Below are positions 6,511 to 12,809 of a DNA stretch of 12,809 nucleotides, one piece after another. The DNA is from Candidatus Gastranaerophilales bacterium (GTDB taxonomy: Bacteria; Cyanobacteriota; Vampirovibrionia; Gastranaerophilales; Gastranaerophilaceae): assembly GCA_900772035.1 (NCBI GenBank), contig CAAGQE010000316.1:1-12809 (forward strand). Direction: 5' to 3'. Each line of letters starts with the position of its first letter. Position 1 is the stretch's first letter. Position numbers and translations under genes: made by a program. The notes under the pieces are model-generated. The model had not been told where the DNA came from. It ran no database searches and saw nothing but the letters and a program-made list of their open reading frames with translations.

Positions 6511-8196
6511 ATGGAAAAAATTCAGGAGCTTTTAAAAAATAAAACCGTAATGTACGCAGCCATTGGGGCTGTGGCAGTTTTGCTGTTCCTTATTATAGGC
6601 ATGGTAATTTATTTCGGCACAAAACCGAAAGATAACGCTCAAACTTATGAAAAAGTTATTAACGAGCCGTTTGTATTGTTCACAACAGATAACCCGGGTA
6701 AGGCTATTGAAGTACAGGCTTTGCTCGCAAGAGAAAATATTGTTGCGACAAGAAAAGCAGAAGGTTCAAAAACAACGCTTTCTCTGGAAAAATATACTCC
6801 CAGTCAACGTGACCAAGCATTGTTAACAATTGTTTCAAGCGGTTTGATGGATCAATATGTCGGTCTTGAAATTTTCGATAAAGGTGACTTTACTTCGACA
6901 AAAGATGACAAGCGTATCAGACTTGTCCGTGCAATCAACGGTGAATTGTCCCGTCTTATCAGAAAAATTAAGCCGATTGAAAATGCGTCCGTATTTATTT
7001 CAATCCCTGAACAAACAATGTTCCAATCTGACAAAAAGCCTATCACGGCTACTGTTCAGATTGTAATTCCATCAGGTACAAAACTCGAAAGAACAAAAGT
7101 TAAGGCGATTGAAAACTTACTTTTGGGCAGCGTTGCGGGTTTGACTGCGGAAAATATTGCAATTACCGATACAAACGGTAATGTTTATAACAGTATTATC
7201 AACTCTGCTGACGACCAATTGGCAAAATTGCAGGAAAATGACCAATATATGCAATCGAAAGTTGCATCGCAGTTGGATAAATTGATTGGTAAAGGCAATT
7301 ATGTTGTCACGGTAAGTACGTTCTTACGTCAGGTGCCGCAAGAAAAAACAACAATTTCTTACGACCCGAGCAGCAGAATACCGATTACGGAACAGACTTT
7401 CTCGGAAGGTTTGGGCGACCAAACAAGAGATTCTAACGCAGGCTTGAATGCCGTCAGCGTATATCTTCCGAACGGACTTCCCGCAGCAGGCAGCGATTCT
7501 TCTCAAAACAGAAGTTACAGCAGAACTGCAAGAGAAGTTAATTACGGTGTCGGAAAAATTCACACATCGGAATTTTCTGCAAAAGGTACTGTTGAAGATA
7601 TTTCAATTGCTGTAACTCTTGATTCTTCCGCAATGCCTGCCAACGTAACTTTGGATGAGTTAAAGGAACTTATCGCAAGAGCGGCTTCCCCGAAAGTTAA
7701 GGCTGAAAATGTTACAATCGCGTACTCTGATGCAATTGATCCGTATCTTGCTTCCGACAAGCCCGTTAACTTGCCGAAGCCTGATGAAAGCGGAAACCCG
7801 TGGTGGCTTACGGTTGCATTGGTTGTCTTAGGTTTGATTTTCGGCTTCCTTCTCGTATCAAAGAAACTCAAAAAGAAAGCGGAAGAACAACAACAAGAAG
7901 TGGATGCTTTGCGTCAAAAATCTGCAGAACAGGAAAAACAATTGAGAGATGTAAACTTGAAAGCATCTCAATTGATAGAAAAACAAGCACAGTTTGCTCA
8001 GGGCTTGATGGAACAACAAGCCTTGTCTCAACAAGTTGCGGCTCAAATCACAAATCAGCAAAATGCTGCTCCCGCTCCGCAACTTCAAACAAACGAAAAT
8101 CTTCAAGATGTGCTTGATGACGTAAGAGCGGATATTATTCAAAATGATTCCGATGAATTGGTCGAACAGGTAAAAAGCTGGATAGAAAAGGCATAA
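6511..8196 (+). CDS. fliF: Flagellar MS-ring protein FliF
   Basis: FliF forms the membrane-embedded MS ring that houses the export gate and carries the switch complex. The 561 residues show the full architecture: transmembrane segment 1 (about 13-36); ring-building domains with LFTTDNPGKAIEVQALL (56-72), KDDKRIRLVRAINGELSRLI (131-150) and VQIVIPSGTKL (182-192); the RBM3/FliF_C region with LNAVSVYLPNG (312-322), NYGVGKIHTSEF (344-355) and VEDISIAVTLD (361-371); and transmembrane segment 2 (about 430-449). The cytoplasmic tail is unusual: a Lys/Glu/Gln-rich probable coiled coil (about 452-515), a Pro/Ala linker, then a terminal amphipathic segment DELVEQVKSWIEKA (548-561) resembling the FliG-binding end of normal FliF. 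AGGG is one base from the ATG, so ribosome binding looks atypical. The call is firm. Confidence 0.94.
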   Translation: MEKIQELLKNKTVMYAAIGAVAVLLFLIIGMVIYFGTKPKDNAQTYEKVINEPFVLFTTDNPGKAIEVQALLARENIVATRKAEGSKTTLSLEKYTPSQRDQALLTIVSSGLMDQYVGLEIFDKGDFTSTKDDKRIRLVRAINGELSRLIRKIKPIENASVFISIPEQTMFQSDKKPITATVQIVIPSGTKLERTKVKAIENLLLGSVAGLTAENIAITDTNGNVYNSIINSADDQLAKLQENDQYMQSKVASQLDKLIGKGNYVVTVSTFLRQVPQEKTTISYDPSSRIPITEQTFSEGLGDQTRDSNAGLNAVSVYLPNGLPAAGSDSSQNRSYSRTAREVNYGVGKIHTSEFSAKGTVEDISIAVTLDSSAMPANVTLDELKELIARAASPKVKAENVTIAYSDAIDPYLASDKPVNLPKPDESGNPWWLTVALVVLGLIFGFLLVSKKLKKKAEEQQQEVDALRQKSAEQEKQLRDVNLKASQLIEKQAQFAQGLMEQQALSQQVAAQITNQQNAAPAPQLQTNENLQDVLDDVRADIIQNDSDELVEQVKSWIEKA

Positions 8197-8215
8197 TTTT
8201 TGTAAGTGAACGGAT

Positions 8216-9160
8216 ATGACAGCTGAGGGTTTTAAATATAAAGAATTTGCGGAAGATTTGTCGGGGCAGGCGCAAGCGGTTGTCCCTCAAGACTTGCCGA
8301 AAGAAGATCAGGAATATGTTTATAAAACAGTAAACAATTTCTGCTTTTTAGCCGGTGAGGCTTTGGCAAATGATGCCGAAAATAATTATACGGTCGACCA
8401 AGCGTCTATCATTACCCAGTTCATTGGTGAATGGTCGTTCCACAAGTCTTTGGATATTATCAGAGGTAATATTCCGCACCAATATCGTGACGGAATTATG
8501 CAAAAAATTGCGTTCACGATTTTTGAAATTGCAAAACAGGCAACTTTGAAAAACTTGCCGCAAGACCAGATGATAGGTCTTGTCGAACACCACGTTAAAA
8601 AGGCATACAATGATGCACTTGCCGATTTGATGAAACGTGGTATTTTGACCCAACAACAAGCCCAAAATGCCGCTAATCAATCAAATATTGATGAAATGGC
8701 AAAATCCGACAACGAAGCGTTGGATAATGCTAGTGACTTGAAGATTTTGAAGTTGGCAGCATTTGCTTTGATTGCAAAAAAATTGCCTAAAGATAAAGTT
8801 ACGACTTTATTAAATAAATTTTCCCAATCTGATGCAAATATTGTTGCTCAATATATGCAGTTGGACGATTTGGAACAAAAAATTGACCCTCAATTGTTGG
8901 CGCAATGCTTAAAGGATTTCCAATCCAAGATGCCAAAGACAGAGGGTACAAGTTTGCCGAAGATGATGCGCGCTTTCGGCAGAAATGTAAAAGCGGCTCC
9001 TCAAGATGTGCTTGAATCTATCATGGAAACAGAGCGTCCGTTTATATCGACGGTTATCGAAAATCCAGAGGGGTTTGAAAGTTGGAAAATTTCCGTACCG
9101 ATGTTGAACATTATATGCTCTCATGTGGAAGAAAAAATAAATGATAATAAAAAGAAGTAG
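8216..9160 (+). CDS. Protein in the fliG position; only weak FliG N-domain-like similarity
   Basis: In flagellar operons the gene between fliF and fliH is normally fliG, the switch/torque protein. This 314-residue product is almost entirely predicted helical and soluble. Residues 1-150 (FIGEWSFHKSLDIIRGNIP, VEHHVKKAYNDALADLM) match nothing I recognise. Residues about 175-285 (LKLAAFALIAKKLPKDKVTT, then IDPQLLAQCLKDF, then VLESIMETERPFISTVIENP) recall the FliG N-terminal armadillo domain in helix pattern: a run of alternating A/L, a PKD turn, and a later E-I-L-E-like helix. I cannot find the FliG middle-domain EHPQT-type motif or the charged torque helix. It could be a truncated or domain-swapped FliG, a very divergent full FliG, or an unrelated adapter. 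It starts 19 bp after fliF and overlaps fliH by 20 bases, so it belongs to the operon. Confidence 0.5.
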   Translation: MTAEGFKYKEFAEDLSGQAQAVVPQDLPKEDQEYVYKTVNNFCFLAGEALANDAENNYTVDQASIITQFIGEWSFHKSLDIIRGNIPHQYRDGIMQKIAFTIFEIAKQATLKNLPQDQMIGLVEHHVKKAYNDALADLMKRGILTQQQAQNAANQSNIDEMAKSDNEALDNASDLKILKLAAFALIAKKLPKDKVTTLLNKFSQSDANIVAQYMQLDDLEQKIDPQLLAQCLKDFQSKMPKTEGTSLPKMMRAFGRNVKAAPQDVLESIMETERPFISTVIENPEGFESWKISVPMLNIICSHVEEKINDNKKK

Positions 9161-9866
9161 TCAAAAAGAACAGCCAAAACCTCAATCAGCGGTAAATAAT
9201 GACATTCCGTCATCGTTACCGTCACCTTCCGCTGTTCAACAATCTTCCGAACCTCAAGTTCCGTTGAGTTTTGAAGATATTGTTTTTGACTCAAGACAAG
9301 AACGTCGTCAAGGCTCAAGACGTAGAGGTTACAGACGTATTGACGACAGAAATACGGTCTCGAGAGCGCAAGAAGAGGCAAATTCAATCAGAGAGCAAGC
9401 CGTAAAAGAAGGTCACAAAATCGGGATTGAAAATGCGGAACAAGACATTCAAGCGTTGCGAGATGCGATTGTCGGATTTTTTAAGTATCAAGACGATATG
9501 TTTAATATGATTTCGCCTTGTATTCTTGATATTTCGGTGGAAATTGCGAAAAAAATCATTAATAAAGAAATTGAGCAGGATAAAACTGCACTTTTGAGTT
9601 TGATAAAATCTGCGATAGGAGATACGTTTAAACTCGAAAATAGAATAACGGTAAAGGTTTCGCCTCAAGACGTCGTTACCGTAAAAGAGAATTTGCCCGA
9701 ATTTTTGTCGGCAGATTCTATTGAGGCAAGGATAAAAGTCGTTCCTGATGACAATATCACCTCGGGTGGTGCGATAATAGTTACTTCAAACGGTATTATT
9801 GATGCTACAATTGATACAGGGCTTTCGATTTTGGAACAGGCTTTTAAGAAGGTACAACAGGGGTAA
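9141..9866 (+). CDS. fliH: Flagellar export ATPase regulator FliH (FliH/SctL family)
   Basis: FliH dimerises, binds the FliI ATPase N-terminus and links it to the switch complex and export gate. It has 241 residues. Residues 1-45 are Ser/Pro/Gln-rich and presumably disordered. Residues 52-70 are an arginine-rich patch (RQERRQGSRRRGYRRIDDR). Residues about 75-140 form a coiled coil with KEGHKIGIENAEQDIQALRD, the region where FliH carries GxxxG-like repeats. The C-terminal domain has VKVSPQDV (171-178), VVPDDNITSGGAIIVTSNG (200-218) and IDATIDTGLSILEQAF (220-235), the FliH/SctL hallmark. The ATG lies 20 bases inside the previous gene, indicating translational coupling. flhA starts 3 bases after its stop. 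Confidence in the family is high. Confidence 0.88.
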   Translation: MIIKRSSQKEQPKPQSAVNNDIPSSLPSPSAVQQSSEPQVPLSFEDIVFDSRQERRQGSRRRGYRRIDDRNTVSRAQEEANSIREQAVKEGHKIGIENAEQDIQALRDAIVGFFKYQDDMFNMISPCILDISVEIAKKIINKEIEQDKTALLSLIKSAIGDTFKLENRITVKVSPQDVVTVKENLPEFLSADSIEARIKVVPDDNITSGGAIIVTSNGIIDATIDTGLSILEQAFKKVQQG

Positions 9867-9869
9867 TAA

Positions 9870-11987
9870 GTGGCACAGGCAAGACCCGCAGGCGGTAATC
9901 CGTTCAGCGAAATCGTATTGGCAATATTTGTTATAGTTCTCGTCGTCATTTTGATTGTCGAGTTACCACCGTTTCTTATCAGTATGGCAATTGCATTCAA
10001 TATTACGCTCGGTGTTGTGCTATTGATGATTTCTTTGTATATTACAAAACCTCTTGAATTATCATCATTTCCGTCAATTATCCTTATCGGTACAATGTTC
10101 CGATTGGTTATGTCAATTGCATCAACCCGTTCAATTCTTGCAAAAGGCGAGGCAGGCGATTTGATTAACGCGTTCGCTAAGTTCGTAACAGGCGGTAATA
10201 TGATTGTAGGTTTCGTAATCTTCTTGATTATTACTGTCGTACAGTTCATGGTAATTACCAAAGGTGCTGAACGTATCGCTGAAGTTTCCGCCAGATTTGC
10301 ATTGGACGCAATGCCCGGTAAACAAATGACGATTGACGCCGACTTCAACGCGGGGTTGATTTCTCCTGAAGAAGCGGTCAAGAAACGTGAAGACTTGCAA
10401 CGTGAATCAAGTTTGTTCGGTTCAATGGACGGTGCTATGAAGTTCGTAAAAGGTGATACTATGGCAGGTATCATCATTACCGTAATCAACATTGTCGGCG
10501 GCTTGTTGATTGGGGTTTTGCAAAACGGTTTGGCAATTGATGAAGCAGTTCAAAAATATACAATGTTGACCATCGGTGACGGTTTGTCCGCTCAGTTGCC
10601 CTCGCTTTTGATGGCGGTTTCGGCTGGTATCGTAATGACCCGTTCAACCGCAGCAAGCCCCTCTTTGGGTAAAGATTTGGAATCTCAAATCTTGAGCAAA
10701 CCTTTCAGTTTGTTCTTTGCAGCTGCCTTTTTGCTTTTTATTGGTGTTACAGGACCTTTTACTGGTTTGCCTTGGTTCCCGTTCATTTTGTACGCATCAA
10801 TTATCGCAATTTCTGCATTCTCGGTATTGGTTAACCAAGACGTTCAGGCTCAATTGGGACAATTGGAAAGCGTTCGTCAGAACATGCAGGACTTGGTAAA
10901 CCCGAACAGAATGTACGAGCGTTTAGGTGTCGACGTATTGAGTTTGCAAGTCGGTTCAGGCTTGTTGATTATTGCCGACCCTGACCAAGAAGGTCAATTG
11001 CTTCCGAAGATTGCTGCTTTACGTCAAAGAGTTACCGATGAACTCGGTTTCATCATCCCGAATATTCGTATTATGGACTCATCTGCGCTGGAAGCGAATG
11101 AATATATGATTGCAATTCGTGGTAATACGGTTGCAACAGGTTCTGTTTACCCCGGTAAAAACATGGTTATTGCCGATCAATGGGATGCTTTGGGTAAAGA
11201 TGTTCCGAAAGATGCAATTGTCGGTATAGACCCGACATTCCAAACTCAGGCTTATTGGTTAAACCCTGACGATTTTGATCCTCGTGACGGTTTAACTCAA
11301 GTCGATTCTGTTGACGTTATCGTTACGCACTTGCAGGAAAGTGTAAGAAAATATGTTGACGAAGTTATGACAAAAACTGACGTCTTGAAACTTATGGAAC
11401 TTGTAAAGAGCCAAGACCCGACTCTTGTAAACGACCTTGTTCCGACGATTATTTCAACTTCGGATTTGCGTAAGATTTTTGTTAACTTAATCAGAGAAAA
11501 AGTTTCTATTAAGGATATTATGTTCATCTTTGAACGTCTTTGCGACTATGCGAGATTTTCAAAAGAACCTGATATCTTGTCGGAACGTCTTAGAGCGGCT
11601 TTGGGCAGACAAATTTGTCTTTCGCACGCTACTTCCGATAAAGTGTTGTATGCACTTACTCTTTCTTCCGATTGGGAAAAAACTTTGGATGACAGTTGCC
11701 AAAGAACCGAACTCGGTACTATGTTCCTGTTGAACCCGTTGCAGGTTCAAGAGTTGATTGAATCTTCGGCTCAAACACTTATGAGGGCTCACCAAAACAT
11801 CGGTCGTCAGCCTGTAATCCTTTGTTCACCGCGTATCAGACTTCCTCTCTATCAACTTTTGGAACGTCACATTCCGACTATCGTCGTAATTTCATATTCA
11901 GAATTGATTACGGATATCAGAGTTGAAGCGGTTGATACAATCGGTGAATCGTATATTCAAGACTATAACTTTGGGAATAACGGATAA
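9870..11987 (+). CDS. flhA: Flagellar type III export gate protein FlhA (FHIPEP family)
   Basis: FlhA is the nonameric export-gate protein using the proton gradient to drive substrate export. The 705 residues are a normal length. The start is GTG, with AGGGG 6 bases upstream. About eight transmembrane segments lie within residues 15-322. The conserved N-terminal part includes LYITKPLELSSFPSIILIG (56-74), FRLVMSIASTRSIL (77-90), TKGAERIAEVSARFALDAMP (130-149), IDADFNAGLI (155-164) and MDGAMKFVKGD (186-196). The cytoplasmic ring domain follows, with EYMIAIRGNTVATG, the THLQESVRKYVDEVM helix region, LRAALGRQIC and the ending IVVISYSEL. FVIFLIITVVQFMVITKG and DGAMKFVKGD look somewhat like virulence-type SctV, but context says FlhA. 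It sits between fliH and fliI, an uncommon position. It overlaps fliI by one base. Confidence 0.95.
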   Translation: MAQARPAGGNPFSEIVLAIFVIVLVVILIVELPPFLISMAIAFNITLGVVLLMISLYITKPLELSSFPSIILIGTMFRLVMSIASTRSILAKGEAGDLINAFAKFVTGGNMIVGFVIFLIITVVQFMVITKGAERIAEVSARFALDAMPGKQMTIDADFNAGLISPEEAVKKREDLQRESSLFGSMDGAMKFVKGDTMAGIIITVINIVGGLLIGVLQNGLAIDEAVQKYTMLTIGDGLSAQLPSLLMAVSAGIVMTRSTAASPSLGKDLESQILSKPFSLFFAAAFLLFIGVTGPFTGLPWFPFILYASIIAISAFSVLVNQDVQAQLGQLESVRQNMQDLVNPNRMYERLGVDVLSLQVGSGLLIIADPDQEGQLLPKIAALRQRVTDELGFIIPNIRIMDSSALEANEYMIAIRGNTVATGSVYPGKNMVIADQWDALGKDVPKDAIVGIDPTFQTQAYWLNPDDFDPRDGLTQVDSVDVIVTHLQESVRKYVDEVMTKTDVLKLMELVKSQDPTLVNDLVPTIISTSDLRKIFVNLIREKVSIKDIMFIFERLCDYARFSKEPDILSERLRAALGRQICLSHATSDKVLYALTLSSDWEKTLDDSCQRTELGTMFLLNPLQVQELIESSAQTLMRAHQNIGRQPVILCSPRIRLPLYQLLERHIPTIVVISYSELITDIRVEAVDTIGESYIQDYNFGNNG

Positions 11988-12809
11988 TGGAACTTAATCA
12001 AAACATGATAAAATCAATAGAGTTCACGAAAAAGCGTGCGTTTGATATCATTCAAAACACGCCGATTTTCAGTTACAAAGGTTCCGTTTCCAAACTTTTG
12101 GGTTTGACGGTTGAAGTTAATCTTCCGGGGTTGAAAGTCGGCGATTTGTGTTTTATCGAGACATATAACGGCGAGCGAAAACCCGCTGAGGTAGTTGCTT
12201 TCAAAGGTGAATACGCTCAATTACTTTTATTATACGACGGCTCGGGTATCGGTCAAGGTGCATTGGTTACAACAACAGGCAACCCGATTACCGTGCCGAT
12301 GGGTGATTTTTTGCTCGGCAGAATTATCTCACCATTGGGTGAACCTATTGACGGGCGCCCTTTGGACACAACCGACGCTACTTGGATGCATATTGATAAC
12401 CCGCCGCCTGAAGCGTTTGACAGACCTATTATTACGGAGAAATTTTCTTGCGGTGTAAGAGCAATTGACTCACTTCTCACCCTCGGGGGCGGACAACGTA
12501 TGGGCTTGTTCGCAGGTTCAGGGGTTGGTAAGTCGACACTTTTGGGTATGATTGCAAGAAATTCGGATGCGGATGTAAACGTGGTTGCACTAATCGGCGA
12601 ACGGGGTCGTGAAGTTAAAGAGTTTGTTGAAGATTCACTCGGTCCCGAAGGTATGGCAAAATCTGTTTTGGTCTGCTCAACAGGCGACCAGCCCCCTCTA
12701 ATCAGACAAAAATGTTTGCACACCGCGACTTCGGTTTGTGAATATTTCCGAGACCAAGGTAAAAAGGTATTCTTGATGACAGATACCGTAACCCGTTGTG
12801 CTATGGCGG
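11987..12809 (+). CDS. fliI: Flagellum-specific export ATPase FliI (3'-truncated by window edge)
   Basis: FliI is the hexameric ATPase, related to F1 beta, that unfolds export substrates and releases chaperones at the base of the flagellum. The start ATG shares its A with the flhA stop (TAATG). 274 codons are visible of an expected 430-450. The N-terminal beta-barrel domain spans about 25-100. The catalytic domain contains LLGRIISPLGEPIDGRPL (109-126), FSCGVRAIDSLLTLGGGQR (153-171), the P-loop GSGVGKST (177-184), LIGERGREVKEF (202-213), STGDQPPLIR (231-240) and the Walker B strand VFLMTD (261-266), followed by TVTRCAMA at the window edge. The usual form there is MDSxTRFAMA, so Thr and Cys replace Ser and Phe. 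The pattern GERGREVKEF supports the FliI/SctN group over F1 or Rho. The reading frame is intact to the last base. Confidence 0.95.
   Translation, partial: MELNQNMIKSIEFTKKRAFDIIQNTPIFSYKGSVSKLLGLTVEVNLPGLKVGDLCFIETYNGERKPAEVVAFKGEYAQLLLLYDGSGIGQGALVTTTGNPITVPMGDFLLGRIISPLGEPIDGRPLDTTDATWMHIDNPPPEAFDRPIITEKFSCGVRAIDSLLTLGGGQRMGLFAGSGVGKSTLLGMIARNSDADVNVVALIGERGREVKEFVEDSLGPEGMAKSVLVCSTGDQPPLIRQKCLHTATSVCEYFRDQGKKVFLMTDTVTRCAMA

Noticed and set aside
7324..8142. Minus-strand frames of 79, 103 and 94 codons opposite fliF
   Set aside because: They are antisense to the RBM3, TM2 and coiled-coil coding region of fliF; no independent start signal or motif.
9665..10492. Open frame of 275 codons on the minus strand across the fliH/flhA junction
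   Set aside because: It lies antisense to two well-supported genes, has an Ile/Asn/Thr-rich composition typical of reverse-complement reading, and shows no recognisable motif.
9870..11987. FlhA as a virulence-type (SctV) gate of an injectisome
   Set aside because: Some segments look SctV-like, but FlgB, FlgC, FlgF/G, FliE and full-length FliF in the same cluster are flagellar; no secretin, needle or SctJ-type lipoprotein gene is present.
12253..12723. Open frame of 156 codons on the minus strand
   Set aside because: It is antisense to the FliI catalytic core, including the P-loop, and is explained by codon structure of fliI.

Overview
This window looks like chromosomal DNA from a low-to-mid G+C (about 40% by eye) bacterium with a flagellum or a flagellum-derived export apparatus. 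My best guess is the non-photosynthetic sister lineage of Cyanobacteria (Melainabacteria/Vampirovibrionia, perhaps Gastranaerophilales). The sequence clue is RuvB, whose post-Walker-A segment reads [10 protein letters not shown]; as I recall, cyanobacterial RuvB has this form, while proteobacterial RuvB has GPVLEKAGDL. Oxygenic Cyanobacteria are not known to have flagella, so a cyanobacterium-like RuvB beside a flagellar operon fits that sister lineage. This is inference from memory, not a search result.

Layout. Positions 2-331 hold the 3' end of an unrecognised gene, closed by a hairpin terminator. Then comes ruvB (428-1489), which converges on hupB/HU (minus strand, 1575-1847) across a pair of terminators, one of them bidirectional. 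HU has a clear TTGACA/TACAAT promoter. Upstream of it, also on the minus strand, is a SpoIID-type peptidoglycan lytic transglycosylase with a signal peptide (1973-2857). A divergent gap of about 140 bp follows.

From 3001 to the end everything is on the plus strand and reads as one flagellar cluster: flgF-like and flgG-like rod genes, flgB, flgC, a lytic transglycosylase, fliE, fliF, a gene in the fliG position, fliH, flhA and a 3'-truncated fliI. Spacing is tight (20-base overlap, 1-base overlap, 2-21 base gaps), except for gaps of 83 bp before the transglycosylase gene and 123 bp before fliF. The products fit together: FlgB/C/F/G and FliE form the rod, the transglycosylase would open peptidoglycan for it, FliF is the MS ring, FliH/FliI are the export ATPase and its regulator, and FlhA is the export gate.

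The most interesting part is the motor end. The gene where fliG normally sits encodes 314 residues with no recognisable FliG middle domain or torque-helix domain. At most its C-terminal third resembles a FliG N-domain, behind about 150 unrecognised helical residues. The upstream FliF carries an unusual Gln-rich coiled coil in its cytoplasmic tail. flhA is inserted between fliH and fliI. Several genes (ruvB, spoIID, perhaps slt) have a -10-like hexamer only 6-7 nt before the start codon and no usable Shine-Dalgarno, suggesting leaderless mRNAs. I found no tRNA, rRNA, CRISPR array or mobile element.
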